64,000 bases of DNA from Mycobacterium sp. 141 (lineage in GTDB: Bacteria; Actinomycetota; Actinomycetes; Mycobacteriales; Mycobacteriaceae), in contig NZ_KB908258.1 in assembly GCF_000382405.1 (NCBI RefSeq), forward strand, positions 62,001 through 126,000, read 5' to 3'. The notes under the pieces are model-generated. The model was not told the DNA's origin, did not search any database, and was given only the letters and a program-made list of their open reading frames with translations. Every line of letters begins with the position of its first letter. The first letter of the stretch is position 1. Positions 8,082 through 16,268 of this stretch are shown piece after piece. Made by a program: the position numbers and the translations under genes.

Positions 8082-8642
8082 ATGTCCATGAAGCGGACTC
8101 TCTGTGGCCTCGGCCTGGTACCCCTCCTGATCGTGACGGGGTGTTCGGGGCGGCGCGCCACACCACCGCAACCAGCCGCGCTGAGCACCACCGCAACGAC
8201 AACTCCTACCTCCAGCCCGCTGCATCCCGAGCCTCTCGGTTCGACGTACACGCTGACTGACCCCGGCTTGAAAGTGTCCGTCACGGTGTACGACGTCGCT
8301 CAGAATTTTCAGGCTGACGGACCGGGTCCGTCGGGTGGTGGCCATTGGACCGGAATCGATGTGCAGACCTGCCTTGATGAGGCTCACACTGTCTTCACGG
8401 TTAGCTGGGCGGATTGGTCGGTGGCTGACGCGGACAACGGTCACTATGAGGTCAGCCAAGATCGACCGACTAACATTTCGCCACCGATTTTTCCTGTTTC
8501 CCCGACGCCACTGGCGGTCGGTGAGTGCGCTCGTGGGTGGGTGGCCTTCCCGGTCGGATTCGGAGCCCGGATCACCACGGTGAAATATCAGCCTGGCGGT
8601 CGACCTGCGGTGTTCTGGTCAGCTGATGACAGTGATCACTGA
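8082..8642 (+). CDS. Putative lipoprotein
   Basis: A 186-residue exported lipoprotein. Residues 1-21 are a signal peptide with lipobox LIVTGC, followed by a Thr/Ser/Pro-rich linker and a beta-rich domain (YTLTDPGLKVSVTVYDVAQN, then VAFPVGFGARITTVKYQPGG). The domain has the look of immunoglobulin-like DUF4352-type telokin modules found in actinobacterial lipoproteins, but the match is only by pattern. Two cysteines (QTCLDEAH and GECARGW) could form a disulfide. It is convergent with the first glycosyltransferase of the polysaccharide locus. Confidence 0.7.
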   Translation: MSMKRTLCGLGLVPLLIVTGCSGRRATPPQPAALSTTATTTPTSSPLHPEPLGSTYTLTDPGLKVSVTVYDVAQNFQADGPGPSGGGHWTGIDVQTCLDEAHTVFTVSWADWSVADADNGHYEVSQDRPTNISPPIFPVSPTPLAVGECARGWVAFPVGFGARITTVKYQPGGRPAVFWSADDSDH

Positions 8643-8792
8643 CTACCCGCCAATTTCCACCGGCAACGGCCACCATAATGGCGGGGCAACCCCGATCTAC
8701 ACCCAACCTGCCGCCCCGTTGGCGGCCCAGGCACTAACATTGAGTTTGCTGAATTTCGGAAAACACAACGTGCAGAGTTCAGGGAATGGCTA

Positions 8793-9857
8793 TCACACTT
8801 TCATCATCATGGCGGCCAGGTGAGCTGCCATGACTCCCGACGTGAAGTACTCACGCACCTGTCGCGCCCCAGCAGCACCCATCTCGGCGCACCGACTCGG
8901 GTCTGCAAGCAGCTCGGCGACGGCAGCGGCGAATGCATCAACGTCGTTGGGCGGCACGAGTAACCCGGTGACCCCATGCTCGACATAGTCGCCGACCCCC
9001 GGATTCTTCGTCATGACCACTGGGCGACCACTGGCCATCGCCTCCAACGCCACGGTCAGTCCGGACCCACTCAACGTCGGCTTCAGCGCGATCGCCACAA
9101 CAGCCGCCTTTCGGTAAAGGTCACGGATTTTGCCGAAGAGCCGGGCTCGGTGCACCACACCAAGATCGTCAGGAACGCCAACCGGCAGCAGAGTAGCCAG
9201 CTCAAGCCAGACGTCAGGACGCACATCGCGGACCATCTTGACGGCCGACACCAGCAGATCGTGATCGCGGTATCGGTCCTCCCCGGCACTGACAACAACA
9301 TTCGATTGGCTCGGCATAGGTTGTCGGCAGTAGAAATCCGCGTCGATCCCCATCGGCACGAAATGCAAGCGGGACGACGCAACACCCCATTCCCTGCCCA
9401 GTACCGGCAGCACAGGCGCGCACTGAGCCCACACTGCGCCAGCACGTGGGAGTGCTCGCGCCGCCAACACAGCATGTACCTTCGGTGCGGCGGCACGGGT
9501 GGTCAGCCAACCGGCGCCGAGGAGCACAGGCGCGTAGCGTCGACTCGAACCCGTCAGGCTCGCCGGGATACCAGTTCGTTCGTCGTAGGCCAACACCACG
9601 TCGGTATTTCTGCGCAAACGAGACCGTGCCTGCGTCGCCCCCTCCAATATGTCGACGCCGCCGGTCTGACGGCGCACGATGTCGGCCAACCGCGCGGCCG
9701 GGCGGCTGAACGTCTTTTCCCCGAAGGTGACTTCGATGCCATGTTCGGCCAGCTTATGAAACCCGTACGGTGACGCATCCGGAACCTCGCCCAGAGCATG
9801 GCGAGTTTGCCAACCCGAAGCGGACAACCCGTGAGGCAGAGGAATATATGCACGCAT
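8793..9857 (-). CDS. Glycosyltransferase, GT-B fold (GT4 family-like)
   Basis: A 354-residue cytosolic glycosyltransferase that would transfer a sugar from a nucleotide donor to a lipid-linked acceptor. The C-terminal nucleotide-binding half is clear: SGSGLTVALEAMASGRPVVMT (E-x7-E region), then NPGVGDYVEHGVTGLLVPP and a terminal helix TSGVMAAHLAAMM. The acceptor half begins MRAYIPLPHGLSASGWQTRH. Its start overlaps the start of the flippase gene on the opposite strand by ten bases, so both are probably controlled by nested divergent promoters. Donor and acceptor are not predictable. First gene of the polysaccharide locus on this side. Confidence 0.85.
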   Translation of the reverse strand: MRAYIPLPHGLSASGWQTRHALGEVPDASPYGFHKLAEHGIEVTFGEKTFSRPAARLADIVRRQTGGVDILEGATQARSRLRRNTDVVLAYDERTGIPASLTGSSRRYAPVLLGAGWLTTRAAAPKVHAVLAARALPRAGAVWAQCAPVLPVLGREWGVASSRLHFVPMGIDADFYCRQPMPSQSNVVVSAGEDRYRDHDLLVSAVKMVRDVRPDVWLELATLLPVGVPDDLGVVHRARLFGKIRDLYRKAAVVAIALKPTLSGSGLTVALEAMASGRPVVMTKNPGVGDYVEHGVTGLLVPPNDVDAFAAAVAELLADPSRCAEMGAAGARQVREYFTSGVMAAHLAAMMMKV

Positions 9858-11395
9858 CGTCCTCGGACTCTACCGCCGCAGAAAAGCCCGGGCGGGCGGC
9901 CTCCGAATCATTGCCCGGCCGGGTGTCGAACCGTCGGATGCTGCACAATTTCCTTCAGCAGATCGGCTCCCGCGCGCTCGGCATGGTCGCGTCGGTATTC
10001 ACGGTGTCGGTAACAACGCGCTACTTAGGTCCTTCTTCCTACGGCGCTCTCACCACCGCTGTCATGTTCGTGGCGCTGTGGACCAGCCTTACCGAATTAG
10101 GCGTTGGACAGGTCATCGTGCGTCGGGTGATGGCGCACACCGGCGATCTTGAGCGGCTTATCCGTATCAACACCGGTATGTCAGTGGCGTACTGCCTGCC
10201 GCTGTCGGCAATTACCGCCATATCGGGCGCATTGATCTACCGGAACGACACCGACATTGTGGTGATGGTGCTGATCGTCTCGGTCAGTTTGCTGTTGACG
10301 ACGATCTCCAGCTGTTTCACCCCGATCTTCCTGATCACGGCACGGTTCGGCGCAATCGCACTGTCGGATCTACTCAGTAGGTGCGCGTCGCTCGGCGTCA
10401 CTATGTTGCTGGTCCATTTCCACGCTGGCATCGTGTGGTTCGCCATTGTGCAGTTGGTCCCACCGGCGGTGGTGCTGATCATTCAAGGTGCGGCCGCGAC
10501 GCGGATGATCAACTGGCTTCCGCAGTTCTCCCTCCGGGAAAGCGTCGCGCTGGTCCGCGAGGCACTGCCGCTCACCGCGATGCTGATCATCGGCGTGCTG
10601 TACTGGCGTGCTGACGGAGTCATCCTGAGTCTCTTGAGCACAACCGACCAGGTCGGCATCTACGGTCTGGCCTACACGTTGACCTTCACACTGACTGCGC
10701 TGTCGGCCTTTTTCCTGTCCTCGACGCTGTCGACGATGGTTCATCTGTTCGCACAGGACCCCAGTGGGTACGCCAGGTTCACGGCACGCTCGATGGAATC
10801 GATGTTGTTCGCCGGAGGAGTGATAGCGGTTGTCGGCATCATCCTGGCCAACCCGATCGTCGACCTTGTCGGCTCGACCGAGTTCATCGCGGACGGCGGC
10901 GTCACCGTCGCGTTGCTCAGTGTTGCGGTCGCGCTGACCTTCGTGACCGGCTTGTTGAGTCAGGCAATGTTCGCCGCGCACGAGCAGTCATTCCTGGCTC
11001 GGCTGAGTTTCGTCAATCTCCTGATCAATATCGCCCTCAACGTCGCGTTGATCCCGCACTACGGGGCCATCGGAGCCGGGGTCGCGATGGTACTCACCGA
11101 AATCAGCGGGGTGGTCGTGGCGAGTTGGCGCCTCAGCCATCGGACGCCTTATCGAACCCCGTGGTTATTCATCGCCCGGTTGTTGATACCGCTGACAATC
11201 TGCGGTGTCGTCACCGAATTCGTCCAGCATCTGCCAGTGTTATTGGCTATCGCCGTCGGCGTGCTCGTCTATCTTGCCGTCAATCTAGTGATCGGCCCGG
11301 TCGATGCGAAGGCGATCAAGTCGCTGTTTGCCAAACACCCCGACGAGGAACAATCCGATGACGAAACCGAGCGCAATGCCAGACAGGCCCGGTGA
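9848..11395 (+). CDS. Wzx-type polysaccharide flippase (MOP superfamily)
   Basis: A 515-residue multi-pass membrane protein with about 12-14 hydrophobic segments, a polysaccharide_synt-type flippase expected to translocate lipid-linked oligosaccharide units across the inner membrane. Family hallmarks are the N-terminal LQQIGSRALGMVASVFTVSV helix with the YLGPSSYGALTTA turn, the mid-protein YWRADGVILSLLSTTDQVG (conserved in Wzx proteins), and NIALNVALIPHYGAIGAGVA near the C-terminus. The ATG at 9848 has AGAGGA five bases upstream; the earlier in-frame start at 9770 would lie inside the opposing gene. Its stop overlaps the next start (GTGA). The cytoplasmic tail is acidic. Confidence 0.92.
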   Translation: MHASSSDSTAAEKPGRAASESLPGRVSNRRMLHNFLQQIGSRALGMVASVFTVSVTTRYLGPSSYGALTTAVMFVALWTSLTELGVGQVIVRRVMAHTGDLERLIRINTGMSVAYCLPLSAITAISGALIYRNDTDIVVMVLIVSVSLLLTTISSCFTPIFLITARFGAIALSDLLSRCASLGVTMLLVHFHAGIVWFAIVQLVPPAVVLIIQGAAATRMINWLPQFSLRESVALVREALPLTAMLIIGVLYWRADGVILSLLSTTDQVGIYGLAYTLTFTLTALSAFFLSSTLSTMVHLFAQDPSGYARFTARSMESMLFAGGVIAVVGIILANPIVDLVGSTEFIADGGVTVALLSVAVALTFVTGLLSQAMFAAHEQSFLARLSFVNLLINIALNVALIPHYGAIGAGVAMVLTEISGVVVASWRLSHRTPYRTPWLFIARLLIPLTICGVVTEFVQHLPVLLAIAVGVLVYLAVNLVIGPVDAKAIKSLFAKHPDEEQSDDETERNARQAR

Positions 11396-12840
11396 CCATG
11401 CCCAGTGAATCCCACCGGATCTATCTTGCGGATTGTTACGACCCCCCACAGCCACCCGTCACGCGGCAGCAATCTCGGCGTCGTGAGCTCGTCATACTCA
11501 TCGTGGCATACCGCAACGCAAACCTGCTCCGCGAATGTCTTGCCGCGGCCCACACCCACTTGCCGGGGATACCGGTGTACGTGTGGGACAACTCCGGACC
11601 CGATTATGCGGGTGCCGATGAAATGACAAAAGTAGTGGCCGAGTATCCAGACGTACATTGGTATCTGGGCTCAGCCAACATTGGCTTCGCGGCCGCAGTA
11701 AACGCCTTGACCCGCGAAGTGCCCGACTATGACTTCATATTGCTGAACCCGGACGCGATTCTGCAGGGCCCGTTGACGGACACGCTGGCCGCAATCCAAT
11801 GCGGCGGAGTGGCCGCAGCTTCACCACTTACCATCGAGCACGACACTCATTCCAAACACCGCCGGTCCTGGGATACCGCACACCGTGAGCAGAGCCTCAG
11901 CCGAGCACTGGTTGCGTGGTCTGGTTACGCCACCAAAATTCGCGGATCGCGGTGTTCCGATCTCTACGAACGTCGACCCGACATAGTCGAGGGCTACCTC
12001 ACCGGTGCCTGCCTAGCCGTAAGTCGCGACGCATGGGACCGTGTCGGAAATTTCGATGAAGAGTTTTTCCTTTATGGCGAGGAAGCAGACTGGCAGCGTC
12101 GAGCACGGTCAGCTGGCTGGTCGCTGCGACTTGTCGACGAGCCCGGAATCGTACACACGGGTCACGGCACCGTCGCCGGCGATCCTACCGCCGGTCTGCG
12201 CTCCCAAGACCTGTTGCGCGCCAACATAGCGCTGAACCTCGAGTTCGAGAATGGCCGCAGGTGTGCGGATGCATTCCTCGTCGGATCCACGGTTCTGGAC
12301 CGCGTACAACGCTCGGTACGAAGGGCGCGAACAGCCCGCAGGCGCCCTCCAGGCGCCCGGCCGTCGGTCCTCATAACCATGAACCAGCTGACATCCGCAC
12401 AGGTCGAACGTCAGCACGCACTGCTGGCCGCAGAACTCGATCGTCGCGGATACGAAGTCATCATCGTCTGTGTCGGGAGGTTCGGCCCACCGGTCTCCAT
12501 GGTTACCCCGTCGGTCCGCGTCATCCGCCAAACCTGGTGGCTACCCCTTATCGACACTGCACCCGGGCAATCGGTCGTGATCAGCGGCAGCACCCCAGCC
12601 GAGACTGGTTTCGCCACGCTGTGGCGAGCCGCCAACCGCAGTCGACGCTGGTTGGTCGCCGCTCCCCCGTCGTCCCCAAACAACCCGAGATGCTCACGTG
12701 CGCACGCAGTGGCCATGCATCGCTGCGACGGCGCCGTCACCGTGGACGGTGTTTTAGGAGCCGGCGAACTCGACAATGGGCTCGCCATCGACGGACTAGC
12801 CGACACATACGAATCTGCGATCGCCGAGGTACTCCGATGA
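11392..12840 (+). CDS. GT2 glycosyltransferase with extra C-terminal Rossmann half
   Basis: A 482-residue protein. Residues about 30-290 form a GT-A, rhamnosyltransferase-like GT2 domain: ILIVAYRNANLLRECLAAA, GSANIGFAAAVNAL, LLNPDA in the place of the DXD metal motif, and the acceptor-loop signature FDEEFFLYGEEADWQRRAR. From about residue 325 a second Rossmann-like unit follows (PSVLITMNQLTSAQVERQHA, RGYEVIIVCVG), resembling the N-terminal half of a GT-B enzyme; a matching donor-binding C-terminal half is not evident. It overlaps the following glycosyltransferase gene by ATGA, so the two may form a complex. Substrates unknown. Confidence 0.85.
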   Translation: MTMPSESHRIYLADCYDPPQPPVTRQQSRRRELVILIVAYRNANLLRECLAAAHTHLPGIPVYVWDNSGPDYAGADEMTKVVAEYPDVHWYLGSANIGFAAAVNALTREVPDYDFILLNPDAILQGPLTDTLAAIQCGGVAAASPLTIEHDTHSKHRRSWDTAHREQSLSRALVAWSGYATKIRGSRCSDLYERRPDIVEGYLTGACLAVSRDAWDRVGNFDEEFFLYGEEADWQRRARSAGWSLRLVDEPGIVHTGHGTVAGDPTAGLRSQDLLRANIALNLEFENGRRCADAFLVGSTVLDRVQRSVRRARTARRRPPGARPSVLITMNQLTSAQVERQHALLAAELDRRGYEVIIVCVGRFGPPVSMVTPSVRVIRQTWWLPLIDTAPGQSVVISGSTPAETGFATLWRAANRSRRWLVAAPPSSPNNPRCSRAHAVAMHRCDGAVTVDGVLGAGELDNGLAIDGLADTYESAIAEVLR

Positions 12841-13910
12841 CCGATCTCACCCGATACCCTGGACGCGGACTAAGGGTGCTGTGGCTCTCGCCGTGGATGC
12901 GTCCACTCGCACGCGTTTACGCCGAATCATTACGCGCCATGGGTGCCGACTTACTGCTGGTGACCTCGAACCGTCACCCAAGCTCCGACGATGCCCGCCC
13001 GTACGAACTGGTGGTCGACTCCCGCCCGAAAACCGCCCGAACCTGGCCGGAATTCGCCCGCGCCGCGGCGGACGTCCGCCGCTTCAAGCCAACTGTCGTC
13101 GTTGCCGAAATTGTCCGGGACCCCCGTTGGATGATGTTGGCTCCCGGAATACCCAGAGTTGAACTCATCCACGATGACCAGCCGCACGACCCCGCCGAGC
13201 AACGTCCCGGCTGGGAACGCAGGCTGTTCGGCTGGTGGGCGTCGCGGGCGACCTGCCGCGTCGCATTCAGCGATTACGTCGCGCACGAAGTCGGCGCCGA
13301 CACGGTCGTTCCCTTGACGAGCGATCTCGAAGACACTCAAGTGCCGTCCATAGTTGCGGCGACCGACCGCCGAGATTTTGTGTTGACCGGCCGACTCAAT
13401 GGATACAAGAACATCGACATCTGCCTGCAAGCGTGGCAGCAGCACACGAATGGCAGTGGCTGGCGCGGCGACAAATTAGTTCTGCTCGGCCAAGGCGATC
13501 TACCCCAACCACTACCGCCACACGTGCATTGGCAAGCGAAGGCATTTGAGTATCGCGATGTCCTGCCCACGCTGGCACGCGCGAAGGGTTCGCTGGTGCA
13601 TTATCGGCGGGCAAGCCAGAGCGGTGTCCAAGTACTGTCGATGCAGCTTGGAGTGGTGCCCATCGTGTCAATGCGGGGTGCACTACCTGAGTTCCAACCA
13701 CCGGGAGAAGACCCGATCGACGTCGATGACGTGACGGGACTCTGCGCCGCGCTCGACGCCCTGGCCGACCCGGAACAAGCTGCGGTCCGTGGCTCGGCAG
13801 CGCAGCGCCATTACACATCTCGATATTCAGCCGGCGTTTCGACGAGTGTGCTCATCGAAGCGCTGAAAAAAATCAGCACCCCCACCGGTCCACAAGGTTC
13901 ACCCGGGTGA
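12837..13910 (+). CDS. Glycosyltransferase, GT-B fold
   Basis: A 357-residue GT-B glycosyltransferase. The N-terminal half starts RGLRVLWLSPWMRPLARVYA; the C-terminal donor site includes FVLTGRLNGYKNIDICLQAW, KLVLLGQGDLPQPL, and RRASQSGVQVLSMQLGVVPIV in place of the usual E-x7-E (here no second glutamate is obvious, an unusual feature). The ATG at 12837 overlaps the stop of the GT2 gene and is the start; the frame is open further upstream only because it runs antisense-compatible through the GT2 gene. Donor is unknown. It is followed by a 200-base gap before the Wzz-like gene. Confidence 0.82.
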   Translation: MTDLTRYPGRGLRVLWLSPWMRPLARVYAESLRAMGADLLLVTSNRHPSSDDARPYELVVDSRPKTARTWPEFARAAADVRRFKPTVVVAEIVRDPRWMMLAPGIPRVELIHDDQPHDPAEQRPGWERRLFGWWASRATCRVAFSDYVAHEVGADTVVPLTSDLEDTQVPSIVAATDRRDFVLTGRLNGYKNIDICLQAWQQHTNGSGWRGDKLVLLGQGDLPQPLPPHVHWQAKAFEYRDVLPTLARAKGSLVHYRRASQSGVQVLSMQLGVVPIVSMRGALPEFQPPGEDPIDVDDVTGLCAALDALADPEQAAVRGSAAQRHYTSRYSAGVSTSVLIEALKKISTPTGPQGSPG

Positions 13911-14109
13911 CACACAGCAACCATGGCGAAACTGTGAACCGATCTCGCCTCCGCGATGATCCCCCACCCATCAATCCCAACAAACAGCACATTGTTGACA
14001 TCTGGACGTGCCCTCAGCGACTGTCGATTACCTCGAAACGTGCGGTATCGTTTGACATCGAAGCGACTGCAGCAAAGTCGTCACCCCATGCCGCATAGAA
14101 GGTTGTCCA

Positions 14110-14916
14110 TTGAACGTCGCCACATTCCTGCGGTCACTGTTGTCGCGGCCACTCGCCTGTGCACTTATCGTCGTGGCGGCGATCATCGCGGGTGTAGCCG
14201 GTGTCGTATCGGCACCACACAGCTACGAATCAACAGCGGTCGTCGTAGTCCTCCCACCCGGCTCGGGTAACCCCGATGCCATGCTCAACCCGCTGGTGAA
14301 CATGAACGACAACATCGCTCAGCTCGCCGCCGTCCTCGCAACCGTATTGAGAACCGAGGGCGGACCGGTCGCCGCCGAGGCCGGGGGCGACCGCGGATTC
14401 ACCGTCGACACTACTTTTGGCGACTCCCCCACATACGCGAAGCTCACGTCACAGCTGGCAATCCATGCGACGGCGTCGACTCCCGAGGGAGCCCAGCAAG
14501 CCGCACAAGCGCTCGCTGATTATGTTGGAACCAGCCTCGTCAAAATCCAGGCCGACGCGCGGGTACCCAGCCAGAACAACTCGATCACTGTGGCATCAGT
14601 GGCACCACAGACAGGCACCGAGGTGTCCAACAGTCCCCTCCGCAGTGGAGCCTCATATGCGATCGCCACCCTACTGATCGGGTTTGTCTTACTGATCGCG
14701 TACGACGCAGTTCGGGCTCGTTTCGCCGAACGCAGTCCCACAAAGACCCAGGGTGCCCGGCGTAAACGGCCCAGACACGCTGAGGTCACTGCAGCCGAGA
14801 CACCGGAACCCACCAAGCTAGCGGAGTCGTCGAGTATGCACCACGACGACTCCTCAGTAATCGACTACAGCGATTGGTCAATCGTTAAAACGGCGCTGGA
14901 CCAACCTGAGCGATGA
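14110..14916 (+). CDS. Wzz-like chain-length/polysaccharide co-polymerase membrane protein
   Basis: A 268-residue protein with two membrane segments (about residues 14-36 LACALIVVAAIIAGVAGVVS, and about 180-200 ASYAIATLLIGFVLLIAYD) enclosing a periplasmic-side domain of about 140 residues, the Wzz/polysaccharide co-polymerase topology. After the second segment a basic linker and an acidic tail follow; no Walker ATPase motif or tyrosine cluster of a Wzc-type kinase is present. It would set glycan chain length together with the polymerase whose ATG overlaps its stop. The start codon is probably the TTG at 14110 with GAAGG just upstream. Sequence conservation in this class is low, so the call rests on topology and context. 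Confidence 0.7.
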   Translation: MNVATFLRSLLSRPLACALIVVAAIIAGVAGVVSAPHSYESTAVVVVLPPGSGNPDAMLNPLVNMNDNIAQLAAVLATVLRTEGGPVAAEAGGDRGFTVDTTFGDSPTYAKLTSQLAIHATASTPEGAQQAAQALADYVGTSLVKIQADARVPSQNNSITVASVAPQTGTEVSNSPLRSGASYAIATLLIGFVLLIAYDAVRARFAERSPTKTQGARRKRPRHAEVTAAETPEPTKLAESSSMHHDDSSVIDYSDWSIVKTALDQPER

Positions 14917-16268
14917 ACACCACACCGGCGCTTACCCCGACATCGGGACGACACTGGGGCGCCATCTTTGTGGCGATCAGCGGATTCCTGCTGATCAGCA
15001 TGCGTCAGAACATCACCGTCCCCATGTCGTTAGGGTTGAGCCTCGGGCAGTTCTTACTCTTCGGCAGTGGATTGTTGTGGGTCCTGACCCGACTCAGTGG
15101 CCAACGCTCCCGCATCTCTAATCCAATACTGACCATCGTCGTGATGTGCTACTTCGCCGCTGTGTGGCTGACCTACGCCGCAGCGACCGGCACAGGCCTC
15201 ACACCTAAAGCAGCAGAATTCTCCGGACAGTACAACTATGTGACCGTTGGGCTGGTAATGATGGTCGGCGCGGTCATGTCGCTGCTCACCACCGCCGACG
15301 ATGTCCGACTAGCACTAAAGGGACTGCTAGTCGGTGGGGCGGTAAGCTCCGGTTTCGCACTTGTTCAGTCGGCTACTGGGCTGGATCTCGCCGCCAGTTT
15401 CAAGCTGCCGGGCCTGAAAACGAGCGATTTTATGCTGGTCAAAGACCTTATGCGCGAAGGTATTGTTCGCTCACAAGGCTCTGCCGGGCATCCTCTCGAA
15501 CTCGCTGTGGTGCTGACCATCCTGATACCGATCGGCGTCGGAGTCATCGGCAGTGCCCGTGCCAAGCACGATCGGATCTGGCCATGGGTATTGTGCACCG
15601 GCGTGGTGGCCTTGGGCGCACTGTCCACGGTGTCAAGATCAGTCGTACTCGGCTTGGCAGCCGCAACGGTCGTAATGTGCTGGCGGTGGCGAGTCACACG
15701 CTTGGCCGCGACATTGGGTGGTTTGCTTGTCGCGGTAGGAGCCGGTTGGCTACTGCAGTTGCGTATCGCCACTGCTCTGGCCGCCTCTTTCGCCGTGGTT
15801 TCCGATGATCCGTCAATCGAGTCGCGATCGACTGGTAGGGGTTACGTGCTCACTCACTATCAGGAACATTTTTGGGTCGGCACGGGGATGGGCACCTATC
15901 CGGCGGTCCCCAACCAGCCGGTTCTTGACAATGAATACTTCTCCCGACTGATGGAAGGCGGTGTCGTCGGCCTGATCTGCTACACACTTGTGTTGATCAC
16001 TGCCATCGTATTGGCGATTCGGGCCTCGGCAGCACCATCTCCAGTTCTGGCGGAACTCGGCGGCGGAATCAGTGGCGCCCTAGCGGTGGTGATCGCCACC
16101 AGCGCGATCCTCGATATGGGTGGATTTGCCCAGGTCACAACATTGATCTGGCTTATTGTCGCAATGGCCGGAGTCGTCGCGTATCTCGCGCGCCATGGCG
16201 ACCTGCCACCAGTGGATACCGGAAGGGCCGAGATACAGTGTGTCGACGCATCCAGATCGTCGCTGTAG
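14913..16268 (+). CDS. Wzy/O-antigen ligase-family membrane protein
   Basis: A 451-residue integral membrane protein with about ten to twelve hydrophobic segments. The O-antigen polymerase/ligase hallmark is the long extracytoplasmic loop and the segment STGRGYVLTHYQEHFWVGTGMGTYP followed by LDNEYFSRLMEGGVVGLICY, close to the Wzy_C motif in which an arginine and a histidine are essential. Expected role is polymerisation of lipid-linked repeats or transfer of the chain to its final acceptor. Coupled to the Wzz-like gene by ATGA and overlapping the lipoprotein start by 31 bases. Polymerase versus ligase cannot be decided from sequence. Confidence 0.88.
   Translation: MNTTPALTPTSGRHWGAIFVAISGFLLISMRQNITVPMSLGLSLGQFLLFGSGLLWVLTRLSGQRSRISNPILTIVVMCYFAAVWLTYAAATGTGLTPKAAEFSGQYNYVTVGLVMMVGAVMSLLTTADDVRLALKGLLVGGAVSSGFALVQSATGLDLAASFKLPGLKTSDFMLVKDLMREGIVRSQGSAGHPLELAVVLTILIPIGVGVIGSARAKHDRIWPWVLCTGVVALGALSTVSRSVVLGLAAATVVMCWRWRVTRLAATLGGLLVAVGAGWLLQLRIATALAASFAVVSDDPSIESRSTGRGYVLTHYQEHFWVGTGMGTYPAVPNQPVLDNEYFSRLMEGGVVGLICYTLVLITAIVLAIRASAAPSPVLAELGGGISGALAVVIATSAILDMGGFAQVTTLIWLIVAMAGVVAYLARHGDLPPVDTGRAEIQCVDASRSSL

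Noticed and set aside
13907..14098. 63-codon frame starting at the stop of the glycosyltransferase gene (GTGA overlap)
   Set aside because: No family, no hydrophobic segment and no conservation to point to; the overlap alone is weak evidence.
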